52,255 bases of DNA from Planctomycetota bacterium (lineage in GTDB: Bacteria; Planctomycetota; Planctomycetia; Pirellulales; Pirellulaceae): the NCBI GenBank assembly GCA_024277285.1, contig JAJRVM010000108.1, positions 1 through 52,255 on the forward strand, read 5' to 3'. The position numbers were made by a program, and so were the translations under genes. Below, one piece after another: positions 35,664-44,646 of the stretch. The first letter of the stretch is position 1; each line of letters begins with the position of its first letter. The notes under the pieces were generated by a model. It was not told the DNA's origin, searched no databases, and was given only the letters and a program-made list of their open reading frames with translations.

Positions 35664-36066
35664 CCGACTCCCCCTCGGAATCCTCGGCAATTAACCAGTC
35701 AGGGACGCGCATCACGTTGCCTTCGCGATCGACGATTGCCAACGTGACATGCCCGGTCGCCAGGCGTTGACCGTCGCGCATCACCTGGTACTCGTGTTCG
35801 ATTTTGGCGGGAGTGATACGTTTGATGATCGTGCGGATTATCAGCAGGTCGTCATAGTTGGCCGGTTTGTGGTACGTACAACCGGCCTTGACAACGACGG
35901 CAAAAACGCCGTCCTGCTCCATGCGTCGGTAATTCCCCCCAGACGCGCGCAGCAATTCAGTTCGCCCAATCTCGAAATAGGCGAAATAGTTGCCGTGATG
36001 GAGCAATCCCATCGGATCTGCGTCCTGGTATCGGACTCGAATTTCAATCTCATGTTCGCGTAGCAC
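35644..36066 (-). CDS. 4HBT-fold acyl-CoA thioesterase (YbgC-like)
   Basis: 140 residues from GTG 36066, with GGAG 9 bases upstream. It begins EIRVRYQDADPMGLLHHGNYFAYFE, which has the catalytic aspartate in the YxDxDPMG pattern of YbgC/4-hydroxybenzoyl-CoA thioesterases, and continues with a hot-dog fold (VKAGCTYHKPANYDDLL, and TPAKIEHEYQV). It hydrolyses acyl-CoA or acyl-ACP thioesters in the cytoplasm; in many bacteria YbgC acts in phospholipid metabolism beside the Tol-Pal genes, which are not seen here. Cotranscribed with the antiporter. Confidence 0.9.
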   Translation of the reverse strand: MLREHEIEIRVRYQDADPMGLLHHGNYFAYFEIGRTELLRASGGNYRRMEQDGVFAVVVKAGCTYHKPANYDDLLIIRTIIKRITPAKIEHEYQVMRDGQRLATGHVTLAIVDREGNVMRVPDWLIAEDSEGESGARTDS

Positions 36067-36216
36067 GAAATCAATCTCCTCACACACAGCGCGTCCGAGA
36101 AACACGACGAGCGCGCAGCTAAAACCCGCTCGATATCTTCAACTACTCGGCAATGCCGTGACTTGCCATCCATTTTGTTATACGTTCAAATGGGCGCTAC
36201 GATCTACGCCGATTTG

Positions 36217-36270
36217 GTACGGGCCAATATAGTACGGGCCAATATAGTACGGGCCAATATAGTGCGGGCC
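36217..36270. repeat. 15-base tandem repeat GTACGGGCCAATATA
   Basis: Three perfect copies and a partial fourth. Just downstream lies an unrelated 16-base array. Confidence 0.9.
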
Positions 36271-36309
36271 CGTTCGACGTATGCTCGGATTCGGTTCCCC
36301 TGCCGCGTG

Positions 36310-36389
36310 CCCCAGTGGACCCGTGCCCCAGTGGACCCGTGCCCCAGTGGACCCGTGCCCCAGTGGACCCGTGCCCCAGTGGACCCGTG
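36310..36389. repeat. 16-base tandem repeat CCCCAGTGGACCCGTG
   Basis: Five perfect copies followed by a degenerate partial one. A period of 16 would shift reading frame at each unit, so it is not protein coding. Confidence 0.9.
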
Positions 36390-36724
36390 TCCCAGTTGCT
36401 CATCACTCTTGCCTTACGTCTTCGATCGAAGCAGCGTGGTCACAGAGCTCTCAGATTGTACGATCTTGTGAGCGCGGCCTCCAGAGTGCGCTGGCAAAAC
36501 GTGAATCGCAAAACGTGAGTCGCTGGGCGGCGTTTGCTCGAATACCGAGTATAATCGAAGTGCGTGACAGGGGCGGACGCGTAGGCATGCATGGCAGCAT
36601 GCTTGGACGGTTTCGATGGCAGATTTCAATGCCTAGGACGAATGATTCACACCAGATCATGCCCTGTTGTGGTACCGTATGCGGTTTTTGGGGCCCAGCC
36701 CAGTTCAACTCCACGGAGACAAGA

Positions 36725-38131
36725 ATGAGCTCAACGGGAAACAACATGCGTTGGACATTGAGCACTCGGCACGTGTTGCGAGCAATGCGAACGGGGTGCA
36801 GCACGGGGGGGGGCGTCGGATGGTTTGCGGTTGCCGCCCTCGTCTGTTTGCTATCGGATCGTGTCGCCTGTGCTCAGGTCGATTTTGAACGGCCGCCTAT
36901 CGACTATCTCACAGCGCCGGTACATGACGCGATCGCGGACCTGCAGGCAAAGTTGGATACGGGGAGCCAGCGTTTGGCTTTTGATGCTCAGTCAGGCTAT
37001 CTCCGCAGTCTGTTGATGACGCTCGATATCCAGCCCTCGTCCCAGGTCTTGGTCTTCTCGAAAACGAGTTTTCAGCAAAGCAAAATCACCGCGCGTCGAC
37101 CGCGTGCGTTGTACTTCAATGACAACGTCTACATTGGCTGGGTCCAGCGTGGTGATGTCATCGAAGTTTCTTCGATCGACCCGCAGCAAGGCGCCGTTTT
37201 CTATACGCTCAGCCAGGAAGAAGGCGGTAAGCCACGGTTCAATCGCCAGACTCACAATTGCTTGGTTTGTCACGGCTCTTCCCAGACGCGGGGTGTGCCT
37301 GGCAGTTTCGTGCGTTCGGTCTATCCCGACCGCAGCGGGCGGCCTGTCTTGAGTGCGGGGACCTATCGCACGGACTACACGAGCCCACTCTCGGAACGCT
37401 GGGGGGGATGGTACGTCTCGGGAACGCACGGCAAACAGCGGCACATGGGCAATGTTACCGTTACGAACCGGAGTGAGCCGGAGAAGTTGGATGTCGAAGC
37501 GGGCGCGAATATCACCGACCTGGATGCACTCAAGTTGCTGAATGTTTCCCCCTACCTGACGCCCCATAGCGATATCGTGGCCTTGATGGTTCTGGAGCAC
37601 CAGGTGGCGATGCACAACGTGATCACCGCTGCCAATTACAGCGCACGGATCACGCTCCGTGATGCGAAGATCATGAACGACGCGCTGCAACGTGATGCAG
37701 ATCATGAGTCGGATTCGACGCGACGTCGTTTTGATTCCGCCGCTCGGAAGGTCGTCGACTTGTTGTTGTTAGTCGGCGAGTATGCGCTGACGGATCCGAT
37801 TGTCGGGACGAGTGGCTTTGCAAAAGACTTTCAGCGGCGTGGGCCGTTCGACAAGCAAGGACGTAGCTTGCGCGCACTTGACCTCAAGAAACGACTCTTT
37901 CAATACCCTTGTAGCTATTTGATCTACTCCGATGCCTTTGCGGCGCTCCCCAAGCCGGTCAAGCATCGTGTGCTGCGCAAATTGTGGGAGGTCCTTTCCG
38001 GTTCCGCATCGGCCGAGAAATACCAGCACTTGTCACCGGACGATCGCGTGGCGATCCGGGAGATCCTGGTCGATACGATGCCCGACTTGCCCGAGTATTG
38101 GACTCGGCCCCAAGGATCGAAACGACGCTGA
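36725..38131 (+). CDS. exported monohaem cytochrome c family protein
   Basis: 468 residues from ATG 36725, with GGAG 6 bases upstream. A signal peptide with a long n-region (cleavage near CAQ-V, about residue 50) exports it. The haem c motif is CLVCH in RQTHNCLVCHGSSQTRGVPG, followed by ERWGGWYVSGTHGKQRHMG, a block I recall as typical of a large family of monohaem proteins of unknown function in planctomycetes and other environmental bacteria. Methionine and histidine residues that could be the second axial ligand occur in both blocks. Only one CXXCH is present in the chain. The role is probably electron transfer or a redox enzyme in the periplasm. The potassium-channel-like gene follows in the same direction 116 bases on. 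Confidence 0.82.
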   Translation: MSSTGNNMRWTLSTRHVLRAMRTGCSTGGGVGWFAVAALVCLLSDRVACAQVDFERPPIDYLTAPVHDAIADLQAKLDTGSQRLAFDAQSGYLRSLLMTLDIQPSSQVLVFSKTSFQQSKITARRPRALYFNDNVYIGWVQRGDVIEVSSIDPQQGAVFYTLSQEEGGKPRFNRQTHNCLVCHGSSQTRGVPGSFVRSVYPDRSGRPVLSAGTYRTDYTSPLSERWGGWYVSGTHGKQRHMGNVTVTNRSEPEKLDVEAGANITDLDALKLLNVSPYLTPHSDIVALMVLEHQVAMHNVITAANYSARITLRDAKIMNDALQRDADHESDSTRRRFDSAARKVVDLLLLVGEYALTDPIVGTSGFAKDFQRRGPFDKQGRSLRALDLKKRLFQYPCSYLIYSDAFAALPKPVKHRVLRKLWEVLSGSASAEKYQHLSPDDRVAIREILVDTMPDLPEYWTRPQGSKRR

Positions 38132-38247
38132 GATCAGAGCGATCTCGATGCGTGTGACGCACGGTTCGCCGGCCCGTGTGTGCCACATTGGCGGCGACCA
38201 GCAGAATTGAAATCGGGAACGGTAGTCAAGGATTAACTGGCAACGTG

Positions 38248-38940
38248 ATGAACATCGGTTATCTAAAGAAGTGGCGTTTCGGGTTCCTGTTGCTGGCAAT
38301 CCTTTGCGCGTTGGTGTTTGAACCGGTCTTGTTCGGCCCCAATGCTGCCAGTTGGATTTTCGATATTCCCTATTCGATCTTTCTGATCGCAGCCGTTTTC
38401 GCGGTGACGGAGCGAAAACGCGTTCGCTTCTGGTTTATGTTGCTTGGGGGCATCGTACTGTCGGCCACATGGAGTTACCACGTGGTACCGTCGGACTATT
38501 TGATGGTCGCACTGACGGTCCATCACTTGGTCGGCATCGCGTTTCTTTTCCTCATTGTCGGTGCCACGCTCAGGGAGCTCTTTTGCGCCCAGGAAATAAG
38601 TCTTGATATTGTGCTAGGAACGATGGCGGGGTATTTGCTCCTGGGCACGGCATGGGCGTTGATCTACTCGCTGATCCACCTCGTTTCAGCGGATGCGTTT
38701 TCCCTTGGCGACGGCTTGCCGCCCTTCATCGCCAGTGGCGATTCGCGTCTGTCGGTTTTTGTCTACTATAGCTTTGTGACGCTTACCACCCTTGGCTTCG
38801 GCGACGTGTCCCCCGTTTCGCAGATCGCACGCACGTTTACGTGGTTGGAAGCCGTGGTGGGGCAGCTCTACCTCGCGACCTTGGTCGCGGGAATCGTGGG
38901 GATCGTGGTATCGAGAAGCAATGACCGTCGCGGCAAATAG
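38248..38940 (+). CDS. potassium channel-like membrane protein (Ion_trans_2 pore)
   Basis: 230 residues from ATG 38248. About six membrane segments: five before the pore and one after. The selectivity filter TTLGFGD (in FVTLTTLGFGDVSP, about residue 188-194) is between segments five and six, matching the bacterial variants of TTVGYGD with Leu and Phe changes. No RCK/KTN domain is present, so gating is probably by another partner or by voltage/tension. It may set membrane potential or K+ leak. It could be cotranscribed with the cytochrome gene upstream, though the gap is 116 bases. Confidence 0.85.
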   Translation: MNIGYLKKWRFGFLLLAILCALVFEPVLFGPNAASWIFDIPYSIFLIAAVFAVTERKRVRFWFMLLGGIVLSATWSYHVVPSDYLMVALTVHHLVGIAFLFLIVGATLRELFCAQEISLDIVLGTMAGYLLLGTAWALIYSLIHLVSADAFSLGDGLPPFIASGDSRLSVFVYYSFVTLTTLGFGDVSPVSQIARTFTWLEAVVGQLYLATLVAGIVGIVVSRSNDRRGK

Positions 38941-39380
38941 TTTCAAACCGGGGGAGGTGCACGCAACCGCGAGTGTTTGGTCCGTCTGGGGCACGTAGCA
39001 CGTCGTCGAGGTCAGGCACGCGATCAGCAGCCACTCGGTTGGCATTCGCTTCGAGACTCATCAAGTACCGAGGGCGTAGCAGGCCCTAATTACCAACTCT
39101 CGGCAATCTAACCAAACGCCCACTTTTTCATCAGACCAAGTTAACACCTTACCGGTTCCCCCGCTCGCCCAGTTGCCGCTCCAACGGTATCATACTAAGA
39201 ACCTGTATCGCACGGCAGTTCTTGACGCGTATCGACCGAATCTCACGCAACGATTCACGCGCTCAATGCCCTCGATCGTTCGGGAGCATGTAGGCAAATA
39301 GATCTCGTGTCGTGCCTGTTGGGGCGCTGCACGTGAATTACTAACGACGATTTGACGACTACTTTTTCAGGAGAACACAG
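38941..39380. other. intergenic region, no gene seen
   Basis: 440 bases between the channel gene and dodecin, both on the plus strand. No coding sequence is supported; the dodecin promoter should be here. Confidence 0.4.
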
Positions 39381-39590
39381 ATGTCGGACCGAGTATACAA
39401 GAAGATCGAATTGACCGGCACATCGACCACGTCGCTCGAAGAATCGATCGAGAATGCGATCGGGCATGCCGCCAAAACCGTGCGAAAAATGCGTTGGTTT
39501 GAAGTTGTCGAAACGCGTGGCCGAATCGACGATGGTAAAGTCGCCGAGTGGCAAGTTACGCTGAAAGTTGGATTTGCCTTGGATGACTAA
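39381..39590 (+). CDS. dodecin family protein
   Basis: 69 residues, ATG start with AGGAG 8 bases upstream. It matches dodecin from end to end: VYKKIELTGTSTTSLEESIE, then NAIGHAAKTVRKMRWFEVVE with the flavin-stacking tryptophan, and DGKVAEWQVTLKVGF. Dodecins form hollow 12-subunit shells that store FMN/riboflavin or CoA and buffer free flavin. Size is normal (65-71 residues). Given the several flavoproteins of the window, flavin storage would fit, but dodecins are common and no link is implied. Confidence 0.95.
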   Translation: MSDRVYKKIELTGTSTTSLEESIENAIGHAAKTVRKMRWFEVVETRGRIDDGKVAEWQVTLKVGFALDD

Positions 39591-39924
39591 CGCTGCGTTG
39601 CAGGTTAACTCGCGGGTTGGCTGGTACTGGGCATTGCCGTGCTCTCAGGGGTTATTTGGGTGGCACTGGCTTTGCCAGTGCTCACGGTGCTGTGCAAAAC
39701 GCTTGCCAGCACGGGGACAGTCAGTAGTATTCTAGTTGTACAGCGCCACTTAGCCGCCCTATGGGAGGCTGGCTAATGACGAAATACCCAATGACCAAAT
39801 AATGCCGAAATCCGAAGCCCGAACTCGGTTTGAAATGCCGCCCTGCACGAGAGCGTCCGATGGGGCGGCTTTCGACATGCGTCATTGTTCGGCGGCCGTT
39901 GGGCGACTCAATGGGGCTGACCAG
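39591..39924. other. intergenic region between convergent genes
   Basis: 334 bases with nothing recognised beyond a short GGCACTGGC-TTT-GCCAGTGCT hairpin (about 39663-39683), which could terminate dodecin transcription. Confidence 0.4.
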
Positions 39925-40785
39925 TTAAATCCGCGTTATGTCCTGGAAGTTCATGACGACCGCCGGGCGCTCCAGTTGCCAAAGGGCGGCGCGGCCCTTG
40001 TCGTTGTCTTCGCCTAGACTTTCAAAAAACGGTACCAGGAACTGTACCATGCAATAGCCGATGCCGCAGAGCAACAAACCAATAACGTAGAAGATAAATA
40101 TTCCACCTTCACGGTCCCAACGCGAGAATATGAAATAGAGGATATAGGGAGGAAAAATCACCATCAGAATGCCATGCAATGCTGCTTCCTTGAAGCCATC
40201 GATGTACAATCGCAAGCTGAAATAGACGACCATCAACGAACCTGCGACCATCAGGATGTAACCCGAGTTGCGTACCACTTGGTCCTGAGGCATGGCGATC
40301 ATACCGCCGGCAAAACCGACCAGGCCAATGAAAGCAAGAAAGACGACCCACCACGGCACCCCCTTGCCCAAGTGCTTCTGCTCGATCTTATCACGTGCCA
40401 ATGCACGCTCGGCCGCGTCTAGTTGAGCTACGCCATGGACCGGCAGATCGCCAAGCTCCTCGCCGTCCAGTTCCACTGCCGAGCCGACTCGCGTCTTGAT
40501 GCGGTGACCGCGACGCAAGTCATATCCACACAACACACACAATACGGCTTCTTCTGCTAGTTCGGCTCCGCAACCAGGGCACCGCGCGATGCCGGTGCGC
40601 ACGCCTGCATCGTCCAGCAGATCGGACATCTCGTTGGCGGCGTCGGCTGATGCACTTGCTTGCTGTGCTTGAGGACGCGGGATCAACAGAGGGCCGCCAC
40701 AACCGGGGCACTTGACCCGTTTGCCGGCGAATTCATCTTTGGCGGTCAGCTGCTTACCGCATTGGCACGTGACTTGGATCGACAT
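39925..40785 (-). CDS. zinc-ribbon membrane protein
   Basis: 286 residues from ATG 40785, where the start gives MSIQVTCQCGKQLTAKDEF. Residues 7-30 form a CxC...CPGCG zinc ribbon of the type found at the N-terminus of many planctomycete membrane proteins, and a second ribbon with CPGCGAEL...CVLCGYDL follows at about 70-90. After a polar linker, four to five membrane segments occupy residues about 147 onward. Function unknown; the cytoplasmic ribbon may bind protein or RNA. No partner gene adjacent. Confidence 0.8.
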   Translation of the reverse strand: MSIQVTCQCGKQLTAKDEFAGKRVKCPGCGGPLLIPRPQAQQASASADAANEMSDLLDDAGVRTGIARCPGCGAELAEEAVLCVLCGYDLRRGHRIKTRVGSAVELDGEELGDLPVHGVAQLDAAERALARDKIEQKHLGKGVPWWVVFLAFIGLVGFAGGMIAMPQDQVVRNSGYILMVAGSLMVVYFSLRLYIDGFKEAALHGILMVIFPPYILYFIFSRWDREGGIFIFYVIGLLLCGIGYCMVQFLVPFFESLGEDNDKGRAALWQLERPAVVMNFQDITRI

Positions 40786-40953
40786 GGACCACCCGCTTCT
40801 GGCTGATGGAGGTGAAAAAAACGTAACTGTGCACAATAGTTCTTAATTCATATCTGTTTAGCCGATTGCAGCGTTTGACTAAGTCAGGGACCCCTACGGG
40901 CTTGTCCCGTAGGTGAACGAGTTTTGCCAGCTAAGACGCCGATTCCAATAACT

Positions 40954-40996
40954 CCCCCCTCTTTCCCACCGCCTTCGGCGGTGGGGAAGAGGGGGG
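40954..40996. repeat. 20-base-pair inverted repeat
   Basis: CCCCCCTCTTTCCCACCGCC pairs with GGCGGTGGGGAAGAGGGGGG across a TTC loop with one G-T mismatch. The stem is very stable. It is not next to a stop codon; it might be a hairpin-type mobile-element remnant or a structural RNA/DNA element. Confidence 0.7.
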
Positions 40997-41119
40997 AAGG
41001 CGTCGTTTCTAGCCCAATAAACTTCTTCACCTACCGCACAAGGCGGTGGGGGCGATCCACAGCCAGCCAAACTTCAATGCACGTTCAACTTCATTTGGGT
41101 AAACTGTTACCTAAATTCT

Positions 41120-41162
41120 AGAACCTGTCCCAAAACCTGGTAAACGTGCAGGTGTTGTCGGA
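41120..41162 (+). repeat. dispersed 44-base element, copy 2
   Basis: GAACCTGTCCCAAAACCTGG followed by TAAACGTGCAGG and GTTGTCGG. It matches 22073-22116 on the other strand with few changes. Confidence 0.7.
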
Positions 41163-41619
41163 CTTGGGACTGCCTGCCGTCCGCGGCATTGCGTTGTGCG
41201 AGCGGGGTGACTCTGCCACGTCTGGCGATGCCAGTTGGACTACATGACTATTTTGCGCCGAGTGGCAAGTTGAAGCAAGGAGCAGGACCTGCCGTCGGGT
41301 TGATAGATGGCCCTGGCTGCCATGATTCCTGGGTGTTGGAGGGTGTACCTCGAAAGAGACTCTTTTGGGGAGAGGCCTGTTGGGCTTGGCACCGGACGCG
41401 GCTTATTCCCTGGGGACTTACCGCCCGTGAAATACGGCTGGCAGAATGATGGGGAGTAGATCCCTTGGCAGACCCGGTCTCTTGGTAAGCCGCCTGCAGA
41501 ACTCGCCGAATATGAACTGCAAGAGCGGCCATTACAGCGTTCAGAAAAAGCCCGATTCCCCACTCAGCGAGTCTCGGTACCCCTCAATGACCGTGCATTT
41601 CTTGTCACCGGACCGTCCA

Positions 41620-42531
41620 CTAGCATTCGATTTCGAGTGCGGTTTGGCGCGCCATGGAGCGGAGCTTCTCGAGTGCTCGAATCTCCAACTGGCGGATGCG
41701 CTCGCGTGAGAGCCCCAATTGGTTGGCAAGCGATTGGAGCGTTACCTTATCAGGTGCTTGCGTCAGTCCAAAGCGGCTCCTCACGATGGTCTGCTCACGT
41801 GAATCCAGTTTGTGGATCCATTTAGTGATTCGTGACATGCGGTCCGTGTACTCGCGTTCCCGTCGACGTGGGTTGTCGCATTCGGGCGCCGGAATGCTGT
41901 CGGTCGGAACGTATTCGCGAGTGGCTTGACGCAGTTTGTGTTGCCGCGAGATGTAACGATTCAAATTGTGTCGGATGGCGTTTGTCGCATAGGTGCTGAA
42001 ACGGTAACCGCGCTCCGCATCGAAAATCTCGACACAACGCAGCAGTGTCACATGTGCTTCGGACAACAACTCGTCAATACGAAACTCGTTGTTCGAATAG
42101 GGACGCGCGACCGATGCAGCGAGCTTTGAAAAGACCTGTACCAGGTAGTTTCTCAGTTGCATCGATTCGTCGAGCAAGCGTTCGATGGTGTCCATTCCAT
42201 GAGCGTCGGGTAACGTGGTGGAGGTTCGGGAGCCCACGGTAATGCGTTGCCGCAAGTTGTCCGCCTGATGCTTCAGGTAATTCATGCGACGGAACAACGC
42301 GGCCTCTTCGTCCGCCGCTAACCGGCGCGGTTCCGGTTGTGCCTCGCAAGCCTGTTCACGCTGCGGAATTTGCGACCAGTCCCCGACAACATACTCAATG
42401 GGCTGATCGAGAGTCGCTGGGAAGCGTCGCCCTACGGTGCGCGTCGATCCCGTGTTACGTGTCGGCAGGCGACGTTGCCCTTGTTTGCGTTTCGATCGTG
42501 TTTCAGGCGGCAGCAATGTTGCGGTTACCAT
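41620..42531 (-). CDS. sigma-70 family RNA polymerase sigma factor
   Basis: 303 residues from ATG 42531, chosen because GAGG lies 9 bases upstream; ATG 42540 has it directly adjacent. After a basic N-terminal 70 residues come region 1.2-like (DEEAALFRRMNYLKHQADNLR), region 2 (RCVEIFDAERGYRFSTYATN with AIRHNLNRYI), and region 4 (KLDSREQTIVRSRFGL, LSRERIRQLEIRALEKLR). Region 3 is short. The architecture fits a group 2 or 3 sigma-70 (RpoS-like or SigB-like), not an ECF factor. It directs RNA polymerase to a subset of promoters. The upstream AT-rich segment suggests its own regulation. Regulon unknown. Confidence 0.9.
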   Translation of the reverse strand: MVTATLLPPETRSKRKQGQRRLPTRNTGSTRTVGRRFPATLDQPIEYVVGDWSQIPQREQACEAQPEPRRLAADEEAALFRRMNYLKHQADNLRQRITVGSRTSTTLPDAHGMDTIERLLDESMQLRNYLVQVFSKLAASVARPYSNNEFRIDELLSEAHVTLLRCVEIFDAERGYRFSTYATNAIRHNLNRYISRQHKLRQATREYVPTDSIPAPECDNPRRREREYTDRMSRITKWIHKLDSREQTIVRSRFGLTQAPDKVTLQSLANQLGLSRERIRQLEIRALEKLRSMARQTALEIEC

Positions 42532-42540
42532 AACGTCCAT

Positions 42541-42630
42541 CCTCGCGCGGTGCAGCGAATTACAGGAGTGACTTTAAATTGCATCAATAGATGCATATAT
42601 AAATGTATAAATTGTCGTAAATGATCGTGC
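42541..42630 (-). promoter_or_regulatory. AT-rich leader of the sigma factor gene with a palindrome
   Basis: A run of A/T (about 42570-42625), unusual in this GC-rich DNA, lies 40-95 bases upstream of the sigma gene start. Inside it TGCATC-AATA-GATGCA (42580-42595) is a perfect 6-base inverted repeat with a 4-base spacer. It is a good candidate for promoter plus operator. Confidence 0.35.
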
Positions 42631-42796
42631 AAGTCAACTCGGCAACGCTTTTTGTCGCCCGGTTTTTGGAAAAAAGACAGAAACGGTCCTGTAGAGGGGG
42701 TTGCGAGGTCTAGTGGCGATCAATTACGTTTCGCGCCGTTTGGGATGTGGTTTCAAGTGGAGCTGACCAGGGTACGTATTCGCCTGACCGCGCGCG

Positions 42797-43333
42797 CTAC
42801 GCTTGTGCAAGGACGCGTGAAAACACGTTGAGCGTAACATCATCCCACAGGACCAAGCGCACGAGCTTGGGGCGGCCGTGTCGGGTCAGAAACTCCAAGA
42901 TCGTACGGACCGCAATCTGGGCGGCTTGTTCGAGAGGGAAATGGTAGGCTCCGGTGCTCAATGCGGGTATGGCGAGGCTTTCACACTCATGTTGCACCGC
43001 CAGGCCGAGGCAAGCCGAATAAGCGTCGGCTAGCAGATCTGCCTCGTGTTGGTCGCCACCGCGCCAGACCGGGCCGACGGCATGGATCACATATTTCGCG
43101 GGCAGCTCTCCTGCGGTGGTAATGACGGCCGAGCCGGTCGGACAGCCCTCGGGAAAGAGCCGCCGAGTGGCTTCCAGAATGCCTGGACCGCCGCGGCGGT
43201 GAATTGCCCCGTCGACGCCACCGCCACCCGCTAATCGCGCGTTAGCCGCGTTGACAATGGCGTCCACGTGTTGCTTGGTGACGTCCCCTTCGTGCAATTC
43301 GAGGCGTGCGTCCTTGATTTGTACATCGAGCAT
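42797..43333 (-). CDS. macrodomain protein (O-acetyl-ADP-ribose deacetylase-like)
   Basis: 178 residues from ATG 43333. It has the macrodomain signature VDAIVNAANARLAGGGGVDG with GAIHRRGGPG and the second loop LSTGAYHFP. These bind ADP-ribose; members of the YmdB/MacroD class remove acetyl or ADP-ribosyl groups. Size fits. No toxin or ART gene is adjacent, so the partner is unknown. Neighbours (a sigma factor on one side) do not show an operon. Confidence 0.93.
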   Translation of the reverse strand: MLDVQIKDARLELHEGDVTKQHVDAIVNAANARLAGGGGVDGAIHRRGGPGILEATRRLFPEGCPTGSAVITTAGELPAKYVIHAVGPVWRGGDQHEADLLADAYSACLGLAVQHECESLAIPALSTGAYHFPLEQAAQIAVRTILEFLTRHGRPKLVRLVLWDDVTLNVFSRVLAQA

Positions 43334-43566
43334 GAGCTCCACCCCCCCGTTTTATTGGTGTTTTTACCCAGTCGCATGAATCTCGCTGTTCTAAATTGCC
43401 TATTTTCGCTCTTTTTGTGTTTTCACGTCAACTTCTGCTTGACGCGGGCGGGCCGTTTCGGCAAAATCCCCCCCGGCGCTGCACATTGGCGGATCACACC
43501 TCACGGAGCATGTGCAGCGCACTCGACTTTTCTTGATCCGGACGGCGTCCAGAGAGAACCGGTTTC

Positions 43567-44454
43567 ATGCGATTGCGACGACACCTTATTATCGCGGTTT
43601 CCCTTGTGTTTGTCACACCTGGTTGGGCGCGCGACATCTACGTCGACAACGTAGCTGGGAATGATCGCAACGATGGCAGCGTAGCCGCCGTGGCAGGGGG
43701 CCGTTTGGGACCGTACCGGTCCATCACGCGTGCGCTGAAGGCGTCTCGCAAAGGAGACCGGGTCATATTGATCAATACGGGCGAAGCTTATCGTGAGAGC
43801 ATCACGTTGCAGGGGGGGCGTCAAAGCGGGATTCCGCAAGCGCCGTTCGAGTTAATTGGCAACGGTGCGGTGCTCGATGGCACAATCGTGGTACCGGTGG
43901 GCGGCTGGTCGCACTACTGGGGCAACATATTCCGATACCAACCGCCCAAGAAAAGTTTCCCGTTACTTTACCTCGACGGCAAACCGGCTGAGCGCCACAA
44001 GGCTAGCGACCGCTCGGATATCGAAAAACTCGCGCCACGCCAATGGTGCCTGTTCAAGGGCAGCTTGTTCTTTTGTTGCGAAGACGGGCATCTTCCTCAG
44101 GCATATGATCTCGCTTACACCGGGTTGCAGGTTGGCATCACATTGTACGAGGTCCACGACCTAGTGGTCCGCGACCTGACCGTCCAGGGCTTTCGGCTCG
44201 ACGGCGTGAACGCTCATGATGGAGTATTCAGTGCGACGCTCAGCGGGCTGACCTGCCGCGGCAACGGTCGCAGTGGCGTCTCGATTGGTGGCGCATCGCG
44301 CGTGCGCATGGAGTCCTGTTTGGTTGGCAACAACGGGACCGCACAAGTGCGCACCGAAGGTGCTTGTCATGCGAGACTCGTTGGCTGTGACTTGCTGGAC
44401 AATACGGCGCCGAAAATCGTTCGTGACGGCGGCAAAGTCGTTGTCAATAAATAA
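43567..44454 (+). CDS. secreted right-handed beta-helix protein
   Basis: 295 residues, ATG start, signal peptide with cleavage near GWA-R (about residue 21). The mature protein starts DIYVDNVAGNDRNDGS, typical of DUF1565/parallel-beta-helix proteins, and continues with repeated short strands containing GNNGTAQV-like and DLTVQGFRLDG elements. Such proteins often bind or cleave polysaccharide (pectate-lyase-like), but no catalytic residues are obvious. Probably extracellular or periplasmic. Standalone gene. Confidence 0.8.
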   Translation: MRLRRHLIIAVSLVFVTPGWARDIYVDNVAGNDRNDGSVAAVAGGRLGPYRSITRALKASRKGDRVILINTGEAYRESITLQGGRQSGIPQAPFELIGNGAVLDGTIVVPVGGWSHYWGNIFRYQPPKKSFPLLYLDGKPAERHKASDRSDIEKLAPRQWCLFKGSLFFCCEDGHLPQAYDLAYTGLQVGITLYEVHDLVVRDLTVQGFRLDGVNAHDGVFSATLSGLTCRGNGRSGVSIGGASRVRMESCLVGNNGTAQVRTEGACHARLVGCDLLDNTAPKIVRDGGKVVVNK

Positions 44455-44646
44455 CTCATCTCACGGAAGCAAACGGTTAGATATAGTGGCTCCATCGAGT
44501 TTTAGAATGAAGCCTAGCCCCAATACCGTTTAACGAAGCACGCCAACATGCAATGGCAGTCCAGGTATTGCGATAGCATCGACGGGAAGCCACAACATAT
44601 TGAATCGCCAACCTTGCTAGCAAGGCTTAATTCAACGGTATTGAGC

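Larger units (their letters stand above)
36067..36724. other. divergent intergenic region with two tandem arrays
   Basis: 658 bases between the thioesterase and the cytochrome gene. Besides the 15-base and 16-base arrays no coding sequence is supported; a frame that runs through the arrays into the cytochrome gene is broken in logic by the 16-base period and by a good start at 36725. Confidence 0.5.
40786..41619. other. long intergenic region with hairpins and a dispersed element
   Basis: 834 bases upstream of the zinc-ribbon gene and downstream of the sigma factor gene. It holds a small hairpin CCTACGGG-CTTGT-CCCGTAGG (about 40892-40912), the large hairpin at 40954-40996, and the copy of the dispersed element at 41120-41162. 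Short frames near 41189-41560 are unsupported. Confidence 0.5.

Noticed and set aside
36281..36724. N-terminal extension of the cytochrome gene through the 16-base repeat
   Set aside because: A 16-base period shifts frame, and ATG 36725 with GGAG and a signal peptide is the obvious start.
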